DNA from: an uncultured Caulobacter sp.
GTDB taxonomy: Bacteria > Pseudomonadota > Alphaproteobacteria > Caulobacterales > Caulobacteraceae
Assembly: GCA_913776195.1 (NCBI GenBank)
Contig: CAJYMH010000021.1
Coordinates: 224,458-288,457, forward strand
Reading direction: 5' to 3'
DNA: 64,000 nucleotides
In this document: in pieces, positions 47,285 to 56,853 of the stretch
Layout of the letters: each line of letters begins with the position of its first letter
Position numbering within the stretch: the stretch's first letter is position 1
Notes under the pieces: generated by a model
Databases searched by the model: none
What the model saw: only the letters and a program-made list of their open reading frames with translations
What the model was told of the DNA's origin: nothing
Translations under genes and position numbers: made by a program

Positions 47285-47983
47285 TCAGCTGGCCAGACGG
47301 TGGACCTTGGCGAAGGGGCTGAGACCCAGCCAGGCCTGCATGGCCGACGCCAGGGCGGGGCTGCCGGTCAGATGCAGCCGCCCCTCGGCGACAGCGGCCC
47401 GCACCGTGTCATGCCCCATCCAGATAGCGGTCATGGTTCGCAGATCGCAGGAGACGTAGAGATCGACGTCAAAGCCAGGATCGACGGAGCATAGGTCCAC
47501 TCCCGCCTCCGGATCCACGTCGAGCCACCAGTGACGCTCGCTGGCCGGACGCTCTGGATAGACGAACTGGATCAGGCTGCGCTTGCGCGGCATGGGCGTC
47601 GTGTTCAGCTGCCGGCGCATGTCCCACATGAGCAACTGAGCATCGAGGTGCTGCAGCGAAACCTCCGCATCGATGCGCCGCTGCCCCCAAACGCCGAACG
47701 CCTCGACGATAGGTCCCAGCTCGCGCCCCGCCTCGGTGAGGCGGTACTCCGCCGCCATGGGCTCCGTGCGCGACGACGTGCGCCGCAGGATACCGGCCGC
47801 TTCCAGGTCCTTCAGGCGTTGTGACAGCAGGGCCGGCGACATGCGCGGCACGCCCCGGCGCAGGTCGTTGAACCGCGTCGAGCCGGCGATCAATTCTCGT
47901 AGCAGCACGATCGTCCAACGAGAGCACAAGACTTCGGCCGCCATCGCGACCGGACAAAACTGACGATAAGATCCTTGAGCCAT
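47285..47983 (-). CDS. HxlR-type winged-helix regulator with C-terminal domain
   Basis: About 232 aa. HxlR domain: FCPVAMAAEVLCSRWTIVLLREL, RRGVPRMSPALLSQRLKDLEAAG and AAEYRLTEAGREL. Residues 125-232 form an added domain (SCP2-like or ligand-binding, with HWWLDVDPEAGVDLCSVDPG) rather than the bare 110-aa HxlR form. GGAGGG precedes ATG 47983. It is divergent from an acyl-CoA dehydrogenase with an inverted repeat between them. Confidence 0.87.
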   Translation of the reverse strand: MAQGSYRQFCPVAMAAEVLCSRWTIVLLRELIAGSTRFNDLRRGVPRMSPALLSQRLKDLEAAGILRRTSSRTEPMAAEYRLTEAGRELGPIVEAFGVWGQRRIDAEVSLQHLDAQLLMWDMRRQLNTTPMPRKRSLIQFVYPERPASERHWWLDVDPEAGVDLCSVDPGFDVDLYVSCDLRTMTAIWMGHDTVRAAVAEGRLHLTGSPALASAMQAWLGLSPFAKVHRLAS

Positions 47984-48029
47984 CCATCCCTCCACCATGA
48001 GGCAAGCTAGACTCGCATAACAACGATCT

Positions 48030-48071
48030 CCAGTTCAGTTTCTGTAGCGGCGGATTCAGTTCCTGAACTGG
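48030..48071. promoter_or_regulatory. Candidate HxlR operator
   Basis: CCAGTTCAG (48030-48038) is mirrored by CTGAACTGG (48063-48071). Within it, CAGTTC-CT-GAACTG (48057-48070) is a 6+2+6 inverted repeat. It lies in the 149 bp between the HxlR and acyl-CoA dehydrogenase starts. Confidence 0.55.
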
Positions 48072-48132
48072 ATGGCCCCGGCAAGAACCGACAAATGTCC
48101 GCCCAACGAAATCCGATGGGAAGGACGCCCCG

Positions 48133-49272
48133 ATGGCGCAGGCATTGAAGATGAAATCAGCAACGATGGGCTGGCTGGCCCGCGCCGACCTGGCGGCCAG
48201 GGAGCTCGCCGCGGCGGCGGCTCGCCACGACGCCGACGACAGCTTCGTCGCCGACAGCTTCGGGCTTTTGAAGCGGGAAGGCTTCTTCAAGGCGCACGTG
48301 CCCGTGGAACTAGGCGGCGGCGGCGCCACCTATGCCGAGCTGTGCGACATGGTCCGCCGGCTGGCGGCCGGCTGCGGATCAACCGCCCTCGCCTACGCCA
48401 TGCACTCCCATCTGGTGGCCGTCGCAGTCTGGCGCGGGTGCAACCAGGGCGCGCCCACCGAGGGCCTGCTGAAACGCGTGGCGGCCGAGGATCTGGTGCT
48501 GATCTCAAGCGGCGGGTCGGACTGGCTGAAAGGCGCCGGCGAGGCCGTGAAGGTCGAGGGCGGCTTTAGGGTCACCGCCCGCAAGGCGTTCTCGAGCGGC
48601 GCGCCGGCCGGCGACCTGCTGATGACCAGCGCGGTTTACGATGACCCTGCGGACGGGCCGACGGTGCTGCACTTCGCCGTGCCCTTCAAGGCTGAAGGAG
48701 TGCGCCTGCTCGACACCTGGCGGGTGATGGGCATGCGCGGCACCGGCTCCCACGACGTGGAGCTGAACAGCGTGTTCGTTCCCGACGCCGCCGTCTCCGG
48801 CCGTCGGCCGCAGGGGACGTGGCACCCGTTGTTCCACGCCATCTCCATGCTGGCCTTTCCGATCATCTACTCGGCCTATCTGGGCGTCGCCGAAGGAGCG
48901 CGAGACCGCGCGCTGACCGTAGCGCGGCGCCGCGGCGAGGACGAGACGACCATCGCCCTCGTCGGCGAAATGGAAAACGCCTTCGCCATGGCCCGCATGA
49001 GCGTCGAGGACATGATCCGCAACGCCGAGACGCAGACGCCCGGCCCTCTGGCCACCAACCGCGCCATGACCGGACGCACCCTGGCGGGGCAGGCTTGCAT
49101 ACGCACGGTGGAGAAGGCGATGGAGGCCGCCGGCGGCGCGGCCTTCTATCGCGAGCTTGGCCTGGAACGCGCGTTCCGCGACGTGCAGGCCGCGCGCTTC
49201 CATCCCCTGCAGGAGAAGCCGCAGCTACGCTACGCCGGTCGCCTTGCCTTGGGACTCGACATCGACGGCTGA
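48133..49272 (+). CDS. Acyl-CoA dehydrogenase family flavoprotein
   Basis: 379 aa. The middle domain shows ISSGGSDWLKGAGEAVKVEGG and ARKAFSSGAPAGD with LDTWRVMGMRGTGSHDVEL. The C-terminal helical domain ends with AFRDVQAARFHPLQEKPQL. It matches the group with HpaB/DszC-like monooxygenases and dehydrogenases. The usual catalytic Glu cannot be placed with confidence, so dehydrogenase or FMN-dependent monooxygenase activity is possible. Divergent from HxlR. Confidence 0.85.
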   Translation: MAQALKMKSATMGWLARADLAARELAAAAARHDADDSFVADSFGLLKREGFFKAHVPVELGGGGATYAELCDMVRRLAAGCGSTALAYAMHSHLVAVAVWRGCNQGAPTEGLLKRVAAEDLVLISSGGSDWLKGAGEAVKVEGGFRVTARKAFSSGAPAGDLLMTSAVYDDPADGPTVLHFAVPFKAEGVRLLDTWRVMGMRGTGSHDVELNSVFVPDAAVSGRRPQGTWHPLFHAISMLAFPIIYSAYLGVAEGARDRALTVARRRGEDETTIALVGEMENAFAMARMSVEDMIRNAETQTPGPLATNRAMTGRTLAGQACIRTVEKAMEAAGGAAFYRELGLERAFRDVQAARFHPLQEKPQLRYAGRLALGLDIDG

Positions 49273-49377
49273 ATGCGGCGCCGGTTCAAGTTTCCCCAAC
49301 ACCGCTCTTGGCTTAGAGATCAGAGTTTGGCGGTATGCCGATGAATTGCGGCGGAGCCCGGTGTTGGGAGCACGTTC

Positions 49378-51237
49378 TTGGACAGGCTGAGGCCCGGCGC
49401 GGAAGGCGCGGTCGGCGAGCCCGGCCCCCTGGACCCCTGGCTGGAGACGCCAGGCGCGGTCACCGCGTCGGCGCGCGCAGGATCAAGAGCCTTCACCACC
49501 GGCTTGGCTGAGGAGATCCGGCCACATTCCCTGGTTCGCGTGGACCGCATGGAAGCCGCCGTCCTCGACCGAAGGGGGGCGATCCTGTTCGCTACAGCGG
49601 CCTTCAAGTCGTCCCGGGACCACGACCCCATCGACGCCGAGACGGTGGCCAAGGTCCTCGCAACCCACCAGACCCTTATCGTCCCCAATACCGACGAGAC
49701 GGGCGGCGCCCGATCCGCCGTGGCCTACGGCCCCGCCGATCAGGCCCGTGACTGGGCGCTGCCTGCCGGCGTCGCCCAAGCCGTCCGCGAGCCCAAGGCC
49801 GCGATCGTGGTGCTGGCCGCCGGCGCCATCAGCGGCGGTGAGGCCTTGCTGGACGCCTGCGACGCCTTCGGCCTGACGCCGCTGCAGGGGCGGGTCGCCC
49901 TGGGCCTCGTCCGTACGGGCTCGGTGAAGGGTGCGGCGCGGGAAGCCGACATCGCCTACGAGACCGCGCGCAAGGTCGTGGCCGACGCCATGCGTCGGGT
50001 CGGCGCGCCGCGTCTTTCGGCCTTCATCGAACGCCTGGTCCGCCTGTCCTTCGGCGTCTGGCCGGTGGGCCGCGACGGCGAAGCCATGCTGGCCGACATC
50101 TGGCGGCTGTCGCAGCGCCAAGCGGCCCTGGTCCTGGCTCTGTCCCAAGGTCTGAGCCGGAGCGAGGCCGCCAAGGCGGCCGGCATGTCCGAGGCCGTGG
50201 CGAAGAAGCAGCTCGACCGCATCTTCGAGACCCTGGGCGTACGCACCGCCGCCGAACTGTCCAAGCTGGTGACCGAGGCGCGCGCCCTGGCGATGCTGAC
50301 CGACGCGGTTCAAGGGGCCGTCCCTACCGACCCGGACATTATCGAACCGCTGCGCCTGCTGCCCCGGCCTGACGGAACACACGTGGCGATCAGCGACTAT
50401 GGCCCACGCTGGGGGCGCCCGGTTGTGGTGCTGCACACCAGCTCCGCCACGCGGGCGGTCCCTGGTGTCCTGGTGCGCGCTCTGCAGGCCAAGGGCTTCC
50501 GGCCTCTGGCTATTGATCGTCCCGGTTTCGGGCTAACCGACCCGCCGGCTGATCCAGCGTGGCGCAGCGATCCCTTCGGCGCCGCCTGCGAGGACGTTGC
50601 TCTTGTCTGCGCTCAGTTGAAGCTGAAGCAGATCGATGTGCTGGGACGCGGCGCCGCTCAGGTCGCCGTCGCCCTGCTTCACGACCTCCCCGAACTGATC
50701 GGCCAGGTCCTGCTGGTGAACCCTGATCCGCCTACCAGTCACGGCCGCCGCACGGGCGTGATCGGGGCGGTGAAGGAGACCTTCTTCCGCCATCCGGACC
50801 TGATCGAGAAATTCGCCTGGACCCTGGCCAGCCACATGACGCCCAAACGGTCCTGGCGGCTTTTGGCCAAGGCCATGGCGACAAGCCCGCCGGACGTGGC
50901 GGTGATGTCCCAGGGCCGTGTCTACGCCGATTTCGCCGCCGCCGTCCGCCCATTCGCGACCGGGCGCGTGGCCGGGTATGTGGCGGAACAAACGGCGTTA
51001 TTAGGTTGGGCTTCGCCGCCTCTGCCGGAAGCCCGCAACTGGCGTGTGTTGCAGGGGGCTCACGATTTCATTCACGATCCTGACGAGGTCGCCGCCTACT
51101 GGCGGCAGGTGCTGCCAGAAGCGTCGATCCAGGTGATCACCGACGCCGGCAGGTTCCTTGTTCTCAGCCATGCAGACCTCGTGGCTAGAACCCTGGCCCA
51201 GGCGCCTCGGAACGCGACTCCTGACACCGATTTGTAG
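49378..51237 (+). CDS. LuxR-type regulator fused to an inactive alpha/beta-hydrolase domain
   Basis: 619 aa from TTG 49378, with GGGAG upstream. Two LuxR-type HTH segments lie at about 166-221 (LTPLQGRVALGLVRTGSVKGAA) and 244-300 (LSQRQAALVLALSQGLSRSEAA). From about 330 to the end is an alpha/beta-hydrolase fold (VVVLHTSSATRAVPG, AIDRPGFGLTDP). At the nucleophile elbow the sequence is LGRGAAQV, with Gly425 in place of Ser, and the catalytic His site reads DAGRFLVLSH. It is probably a ligand sensor. The active hydrolase 108 bp downstream may be its target. Confidence 0.8.
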   Translation: MDRLRPGAEGAVGEPGPLDPWLETPGAVTASARAGSRAFTTGLAEEIRPHSLVRVDRMEAAVLDRRGAILFATAAFKSSRDHDPIDAETVAKVLATHQTLIVPNTDETGGARSAVAYGPADQARDWALPAGVAQAVREPKAAIVVLAAGAISGGEALLDACDAFGLTPLQGRVALGLVRTGSVKGAAREADIAYETARKVVADAMRRVGAPRLSAFIERLVRLSFGVWPVGRDGEAMLADIWRLSQRQAALVLALSQGLSRSEAAKAAGMSEAVAKKQLDRIFETLGVRTAAELSKLVTEARALAMLTDAVQGAVPTDPDIIEPLRLLPRPDGTHVAISDYGPRWGRPVVVLHTSSATRAVPGVLVRALQAKGFRPLAIDRPGFGLTDPPADPAWRSDPFGAACEDVALVCAQLKLKQIDVLGRGAAQVAVALLHDLPELIGQVLLVNPDPPTSHGRRTGVIGAVKETFFRHPDLIEKFAWTLASHMTPKRSWRLLAKAMATSPPDVAVMSQGRVYADFAAAVRPFATGRVAGYVAEQTALLGWASPPLPEARNWRVLQGAHDFIHDPDEVAAYWRQVLPEASIQVITDAGRFLVLSHADLVARTLAQAPRNATPDTDL

Positions 51238-51344
51238 CGCGTTTGCGTACAAATAGTGGTCGAGCGTCCAATTCGACGCCAGCGTAGCCCGTCAGATTGC
51301 CGCCATCGGAAACGAGCCTTGCTCGCACTGCTTGGGAACCAGAC

Positions 51345-52310
51345 ATGACCACGACCGCAGACGCGTCTCGCCGCAATCTCCTTCTCGCCGCTGGCGTCGC
51401 CGCCGCCCTGCCCGCCATCGGCGGCGGCGCGGCCGCCGCGGCCTCTCCTTCGCCCACTGGAGCCAAGATCATGGAAAGCGACTTCGTCACCACCAAGGAC
51501 GGCACGCGGATTTTCTACAAGGACTGGGGGCCCAAGACGGCCCAGCCCATCGTCTTCCATCACGGCTGGCCGCTCAGCGCCGACGATTGGGACAACCAGA
51601 TGATGTTCTTCCTGGCCCAGGGCTATCGCGTGATCGCCCATGACCGGCGGGGCCACGGCCGGTCCACACAGACCGACACCGGCAACGAGATGGACACCTA
51701 CGCCGCCGACGTCGCCGCTCTGGCCGAGAAGCTGAACCTGAAGAACGCCATCCACATCGGCCACTCCACCGGCGGCGGCGAAGTAACCCGTTACGTGGCC
51801 AAATACGGCTCGGGCGGCCGCGTGGCCAAGGCCGTGATCATCGGCGCCGTGCCGCCGGTGATGGTGAAGTCGGCCAAGAACCCCGGCGGCCTGCCGATCG
51901 AGGTGTTCGACGGCTTCCGCGCCGCCCTCGTCGCCAACCGCGCCCAGTTCTACTACGACATCCCCACCGGCCCGTTCTTCGGCTTCAACCGGCCGGGCGC
52001 CAAGGTCAGCAAGGGCATGATCGACAACTGGTGGCGCCAGGGCATGATGGGCGGAGCCAAGGCGCACTACGACTGCATCAAGGCGTTCTCGGAAACCGAC
52101 TTCACCGAAGATCTGAAGGCGATCACCGTCCCGGTGCTGGTGATGCACGGCGACGACGACCAGATTGTTCCCTACGCGGACTCCGCGCCGCTGGCCGCCA
52201 AGCTGCTGAAGAACGGCACGCTCAAGACCTACAAGGGTCTGCCGCACGCCATGGCCACGACCCATCCCGAAATCATCAACCCGGACATCCTGGCCTTCAT
52301 CAAGGCCTGA
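51345..52310 (+). CDS. Tat-exported alpha/beta hydrolase (non-haem chloroperoxidase family)
   Basis: About 321 aa. The N-terminus has a twin-arginine signal ([10 protein letters not shown]) with an Ala-rich h-region. The mature enzyme has [28 protein letters not shown], nucleophile elbow [12 protein letters not shown], acid region HGDDDQIVP and His in [11 protein letters not shown]: an intact triad of the perhydrolase/arylesterase type. It lies directly after the LuxR-hydrolase regulator. A terminator follows. Confidence 0.9.
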   Translation: MTTTADASRRNLLLAAGVAAALPAIGGGAAAAASPSPTGAKIMESDFVTTKDGTRIFYKDWGPKTAQPIVFHHGWPLSADDWDNQMMFFLAQGYRVIAHDRRGHGRSTQTDTGNEMDTYAADVAALAEKLNLKNAIHIGHSTGGGEVTRYVAKYGSGGRVAKAVIIGAVPPVMVKSAKNPGGLPIEVFDGFRAALVANRAQFYYDIPTGPFFGFNRPGAKVSKGMIDNWWRQGMMGGAKAHYDCIKAFSETDFTEDLKAITVPVLVMHGDDDQIVPYADSAPLAAKLLKNGTLKTYKGLPHAMATTHPEIINPDILAFIKA

Positions 52311-52321
52311 CCATCGACTTC

Positions 52322-52347
52322 GAAGGGCGTCCCGGAGGGCGCCCTTC
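52322..52347. terminator. Hairpin terminator between convergent genes
   Basis: GAAGGGCG (52322-52329) pairs with CGCCCTTC (52340-52347), placed between the chloroperoxidase-like gene and the convergent SH3-M15 gene. There is no long T-run. Confidence 0.6.
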
Positions 52348-52353
52348 CCGACG

Positions 52354-53154
52354 CTATGCCGTGGGCAATCCCGGCCGCTCCGCATACTCTACGGGCGGCG
52401 CCGACGGTCCCCGTCCGCCCTTGCGCCAGCGAAGAGCCGCCAGGCTGTAGTTTTCGAACCAGCTCAGATCGCCGCCGTCCGGCAACGCGGCGCCGGCCTG
52501 CAGTTCGCGCCAGGTTGGTCCGGCATGCTCCACATGCGGCAGTTCGAACTTCAGACTGCGCAGGCCGTTGTCCTTGGCGACCTTTTGCATCTCAGTCCAC
52601 CATGCCCGCCTGGGGCCGCTGTCGTCCCAGCTCCACCGGCCGTTCTCGAACAGCACCAGGTCACAGGCCAGGCCATACTGGTGATAGGACTCCCAGGCCT
52701 CGGCGTGGGTGACGACGCCGCCTGCCCGCGTGCGTCCTTGGCCGTAAAGCCAGGCCTGGCGTTCAGGCGTGCGGTACCCTTCAAACATGGCGAAGGGGAT
52801 GTCCTTGCTGTTCAGATGCTCGAGCACCTTTGTGACCGCGGTCCGCACCACCGGATGCAGGTGGGCCATATCACGATCACGCGCCTCAACCGACGGCGCT
52901 GCCGGGATCGCTGGCGACGCTGGCGAGACGGGTGAAAGCGGCGGCAGGGCGTTTCCCTGCAGACGCAGGTGCTTGGCGGCGGCGTAGCCCTGAAGGCCGT
53001 TCCAGACCACCTTCAGCCAGGCTGGATCGGTGCTGTCGCCGTCGCGGACAGCCATCGCCCCGGCAGGCATCACGCCCAGCTTGTCCGCCACCGCGGAAGC
53101 CGCGGCCCGCAGGTTCAGCGCGTTGGCGGTGACGATATAGATCGCATGGCTCAT
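52354..53154 (-). CDS. SH3-like domain plus M15 peptidase (endolysin-like)
   Basis: 266 aa without a signal peptide. The N-terminal SH3-like domain (about 1-65: ALNLRAAASAVADKLGVMPAG, WLKVVWNGLQGYAAAKHL) is followed by a Pro-rich linker. An L-Ala-D-Glu/VanY-type M15 domain follows with FEGYRTPERQAWLYGQGRT, SYHQYGLACDLVLF and ELPHVEH zinc ligands. The layout resembles phage endolysins. It is three bases after a four-TM coiled-coil gene, an apparent two-gene unit. Confidence 0.83.
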   Translation of the reverse strand: MSHAIYIVTANALNLRAAASAVADKLGVMPAGAMAVRDGDSTDPAWLKVVWNGLQGYAAAKHLRLQGNALPPLSPVSPASPAIPAAPSVEARDRDMAHLHPVVRTAVTKVLEHLNSKDIPFAMFEGYRTPERQAWLYGQGRTRAGGVVTHAEAWESYHQYGLACDLVLFENGRWSWDDSGPRRAWWTEMQKVAKDNGLRSLKFELPHVEHAGPTWRELQAGAALPDGGDLSWFENYSLAALRWRKGGRGPSAPPVEYAERPGLPTA

Positions 53155-53157
53155 GCC

Positions 53158-54270
53158 TCAGCCCTCCGCCGTCTCGTCTCGCAGGACGTCCATTTGCAGG
53201 GCGAAGACGCCGAAGCCGGTCTTCAGCGCTTCGATGGCCTTTTCCGCGGTCGCCAGTTGCTCGCGTCCCTTGCCTTCGTGCACGGCCCTGACGTCTGCGC
53301 GCTCGCTCTTGGCCAGTTGGGCCGCTTCCTTGTCGAAGTCGGCCAGGGCGTCGGCTGCGGCCTGACGCTGCTGCTCCAGCTCCGTCGCCTTGACCTCCGC
53401 AGCTCCCTTAAGGTCCGCGAGCTTCGCAGCCTCTGTCGCATCGGCGGGCGCGGGCAACTGCTTGATCCGCGAAAGTTCAACGGTGCGCGCCTCAAGATCG
53501 GTCTTCAATGCTTCAAGGGCGGTCCCCAGCTTCTCCCTGCGCACCGCCAACTCGGGCGGGATGTTCGGAGGCGGCGCGCCTTGCGCGCTGTCACGCGCGG
53601 CCTCGGCGCTGCGGCTGCCGAAATAGAAGCCTATCACCGTGGTCAGCAGGGTGATGATCGCCGTCAGCAGTTGCTTGATCAGATCCCGATCCTCGACGCT
53701 GCGCCCAGTGCTTTGAAGAAGCTGGAGCTGCGCCTCGACGGCCGGCGTCGTGACGCCGTTCACGGTCCTCTCGGCGCTTCCAGGACTGCGGACGATCACC
53801 TTGAAGCCCTGCTGCTCGTATCGGGCCCGTTCGGCGTCAACCTTGGCCGCGTCCACCCTGGCGACGCCATAGTCGGCGGGGGCTGACTGGCCGGCGGGAT
53901 CGATCAGGTACTGCAGGCCGAACACCACGAAGAGAACCATGATCCCGACCGCCAGCAGCGCGCGGATGGAGCCCGACGGCAGGCCGAACGCCTCGTTGGG
54001 GCTCGACATCCGCAAGCCCGCGAACACCGCCGCCGTCGTGGCGAGCGCCGCCATGAAAATCACCAGAAGGGCGATGAACCAGACGGCGTTGGAGTGGGAA
54101 TGGGAATGGTTGCCGGACTGCATGAGGAAGGCGACGCCCATCCACACTGCGCCTGCCGCCAGCACGGCGATGCCGCCGGCGACATAGGCCCGGCGACTAT
54201 TCAGTCTCAGCTTGAAAATCTCGAGGTCGGTGGCTTCCGCCTTGCGCGACCTCGCTCCAGCGTCCGCCAT
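53158..54270 (-). CDS. Four-TM membrane protein with C-terminal coiled coil
   Basis: About 370 aa. Two helices (YVAGGIAVLAAGAVWMGVAFLM and AVWFIALLVIFMAALATTAAVF) flank a His/Ser-rich HSHSHSN loop. A third helix follows SIRALLAVGIMVLFVVFGLQYL. After a soluble part comes TM4 (LLTAIITLLTTVIGFYFGSRSAE), whose ending resembles holin-like proteins. About 120 residues of coiled coil complete it. ATG 54270 is used. Function unknown; coupled to an endolysin-like gene. Confidence 0.72.
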   Translation of the reverse strand: MADAGARSRKAEATDLEIFKLRLNSRRAYVAGGIAVLAAGAVWMGVAFLMQSGNHSHSHSNAVWFIALLVIFMAALATTAAVFAGLRMSSPNEAFGLPSGSIRALLAVGIMVLFVVFGLQYLIDPAGQSAPADYGVARVDAAKVDAERARYEQQGFKVIVRSPGSAERTVNGVTTPAVEAQLQLLQSTGRSVEDRDLIKQLLTAIITLLTTVIGFYFGSRSAEAARDSAQGAPPPNIPPELAVRREKLGTALEALKTDLEARTVELSRIKQLPAPADATEAAKLADLKGAAEVKATELEQQRQAAADALADFDKEAAQLAKSERADVRAVHEGKGREQLATAEKAIEALKTGFGVFALQMDVLRDETAEG

Positions 54271-54472
54271 GGCGCCGCTCCCCCTATGCCCGGGAGAAGT
54301 TAACGCTCTAGATTGTTGTGGAGTCAACGCACAGCTAACAGTGGTATTTAACATTCAGCCGCTAGTCGGATGTTCGCCTTCCTTCGCAGAGCGTCCTGGG
54401 CCGCTTCGGAGACCGTCGTTCAAGCGGCACAATTCTGCGGCGCGTTTGGAAAGACGGTGTAGGGTCTGCGCC

Positions 54473-56293
54473 ATGACCCAGATGATCACCCGCCGCCCGC
54501 TCCTTCTCGGCCTGCCGATGGCCGCCCTTGTCGCCACCCAGGCGCAAGCCCAAACCGCCGATACGCAGGCCGAAGACGCTCGTCTGCTGGCCTTCCTCGA
54601 CAAGGCCTTCGACGAGTCCCTGGCGCTCAGCCCGGAAGGCATGACGGGCCTGGGCCTGAAGACCGACAACAACAAGCTGAACGACTATACCGACGCCGGC
54701 CGCGCCAAGGCCCTGGCCCTTGCCGAAAGCCATCTGGCCAGGATGAAGGTCGAGTTCCAGCCGAGCCGCCTGAGCCATGCCGGACAGCTGAGCTACCAGC
54801 TCTTCGAACGCTCGGTGGCCAACCAGCGGGAAAATTATCGCTGGCGCCGCTACTTCTTCCCGATCTCCACCAACGGCACGCCGGCCGGCAACCTTCCGGT
54901 CATGCTGATCAACCGGCATCGCGTGGACAACGTGGCGGACGCCCGCGCCTACGTGGCCCGACTGGCCGAGGTCGAGCGGGTGATGGGCGAGGTCGCCGTC
55001 AATGTGCGTGAACAGGCGCGCATGGGCATCGTCCCGCCGAAGATGGTCTTCACGCCCGCGCGCGGCGACGCCAAGGCCGTGCTGGTCGGCGCGCCCTTCA
55101 CCAGCGGCGCCGACACGCCGGTCTTCGCCGACTTCAAGGCCAAGGTCGCCAGGCTGCAGATTCCGGACGCCGAAAAGGCGGCCCTGACCGCCGAAGCCAG
55201 CGCCGCCCTGACCGGGCCGTTCAAGCGCGGCTACGATGTGTTTTTCGCCCTGCTCGACGAGATTGAGCCTCAGGCCAAGAGCAATGACGGCGCCTGGCGC
55301 CTGCCCGACGGAGACGCCTATTACGCCAGCCGCCTGCGCTTCTCGACCACCACCGACCTGACCGCCGACCAGATCCACAAGATCGGTCTGGAGCAGGTGC
55401 GCGCCATCCACGCGGAGATGGAGGCGCTTAAGCCGCGCCTCGGCTTTACCGGCTCCCTGCAAGATCTGTTCAAGCACGTGCGCACGGCGCCGGAGCTGAA
55501 GTATCCGAACACCGACGCCGGCCGGGAGCAGTACCTGGCCGACGGCCGCGCGACGATCGCCCTGGCCATGCGCGAGGCGCCGAAGTTCTTCCACCGCCTG
55601 CCCAAGGCGCCGCTGGAGGTCCGCGCGGTGGAGAAGTGGCGGCAGGAGACCGCTGCAGTCGCCTTCTACAACGCCCCCACCCTCGATGGTTCGCGCCCCG
55701 GCATCTACTACGTGAACCTCGCCGACATGAACGAGGTGCAGAAGCCACAGGGGGAGGCTATCGCCTTCCACGAAGGCGCCCCTGGCCACCACTTCCAGAT
55801 CGCCCTAGCGCAGGAGCTGCCCGGCGTGCCGAAGTTCCGCCGCACCGGCGGCTACGGCGTCTATTCCGAAGGCTGGGGTCTCTACTCAGAGCGCCTCGCC
55901 AAGGAGATGGGCGGCTACAAGGACGCCTATGCCGAGTTCGGCATGCTCAGCCTGCAGCTGTGGCGCGCGATCCGCCTGGTGACCGACACCGGCCTGCACG
56001 CCAAGCGCTGGAGCCGCGAGCAGGCGGTAGCCTACTTCCGCGACAACTCCCCCAATTCCGAGCGGGACATCAACAAGGAGATCGACCGCTACATCAACAA
56101 TCCCGGCCAGGCGACCAGCTACATGATCGGCCAGCTGGAGATCGCCAAGCTGCGGGCCAAGGCGACCACGACCCTCGGCGCCAAGTTCGACATCCGCGAT
56201 TTCCATGACGCGGTGCTCGCCAATGGCGGTCTTCCGCTGGATGTGCTGGCACAAGAGGTTGATCGCTACGTCGCGCAGAAAGCCAAGGCCTAG
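54473..56293 (+). CDS. DUF885 family secreted metallopeptidase-like protein
   Basis: About 606 aa with a Tat-like or Sec signal (TRRPLLLGLPMAALVATQAQA). The DUF885 zinc signature EAIAFHEGAPGHHFQIALAQE is present, with SEGWGLYSERLAKEMG downstream giving the distal Glu region. Such proteins are exported M-type peptidases of unclear substrate. ATG 54473 precedes the signal. The downstream phosphatase starts ten bases after the stop. Confidence 0.9.
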   Translation: MTQMITRRPLLLGLPMAALVATQAQAQTADTQAEDARLLAFLDKAFDESLALSPEGMTGLGLKTDNNKLNDYTDAGRAKALALAESHLARMKVEFQPSRLSHAGQLSYQLFERSVANQRENYRWRRYFFPISTNGTPAGNLPVMLINRHRVDNVADARAYVARLAEVERVMGEVAVNVREQARMGIVPPKMVFTPARGDAKAVLVGAPFTSGADTPVFADFKAKVARLQIPDAEKAALTAEASAALTGPFKRGYDVFFALLDEIEPQAKSNDGAWRLPDGDAYYASRLRFSTTTDLTADQIHKIGLEQVRAIHAEMEALKPRLGFTGSLQDLFKHVRTAPELKYPNTDAGREQYLADGRATIALAMREAPKFFHRLPKAPLEVRAVEKWRQETAAVAFYNAPTLDGSRPGIYYVNLADMNEVQKPQGEAIAFHEGAPGHHFQIALAQELPGVPKFRRTGGYGVYSEGWGLYSERLAKEMGGYKDAYAEFGMLSLQLWRAIRLVTDTGLHAKRWSREQAVAYFRDNSPNSERDINKEIDRYINNPGQATSYMIGQLEIAKLRAKATTTLGAKFDIRDFHDAVLANGGLPLDVLAQEVDRYVAQKAKA

Positions 56294-56302
56294 AACGGCC
56301 GG

Positions 56303-56806
56303 ATGCCGCGCGCGTCGGTCCTCTTCGTCTGTCTGGGGAACATCTGTCGCTCCCCGCTGGCCGAGGCCGCCTTCCGTTCGGAGGCGGACCGCATCGGCCT
56401 GGACGTCGAGATCGACAGCGCCGGCACGGGCGGCTGGCATGTGGGCCATCCGCCGGATCGACGCGCCCAGGCGGTGGCCCTGCGCTATGGCGTCGATATC
56501 AGTCGCTACAAGGGCCGCCAGGTGAAGGCCGACGACTTCCGCCGCTTCACCCATATCGTCGCCCAGGACGCCGACAACCTGTCGGACCTGATGCTCATCC
56601 GCCCCGACGACGCCACCGCGCAGCTCAGCCTGATGCTCGACCATGCGGGACGGTCAGGGCAATCGGTGGCCGATCCGTACTATGGAGACGACGCAGGTTT
56701 CGAGGTCACCTGGTCGGAGGTGGCCAGCGCCGCGCGGGGTCTGGCCCGCGCATCGCCGGTCAAGAGTGACAATGGCGGGAACCCGACGCGCGTTCATGCG
56801 TCATAG
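56303..56806 (+). CDS. Low-molecular-weight protein-tyrosine phosphatase
   Basis: About 167 aa. The P-loop FVCLGNICRSPLAEAAF (C-x5-R) is at the N-terminus and the general-acid motif DPYYG is in the C-terminal half. Regulates tyrosine-phosphorylated proteins, often in polysaccharide or cell-envelope control. Close behind the DUF885 gene, probably the same transcript. Confidence 0.93.
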   Translation: MPRASVLFVCLGNICRSPLAEAAFRSEADRIGLDVEIDSAGTGGWHVGHPPDRRAQAVALRYGVDISRYKGRQVKADDFRRFTHIVAQDADNLSDLMLIRPDDATAQLSLMLDHAGRSGQSVADPYYGDDAGFEVTWSEVASAARGLARASPVKSDNGGNPTRVHAS

Positions 56807-56853
56807 CGCGTCGACCCCAGGGTCTTTATAGCTCGCCTACACACGGGGGAACG

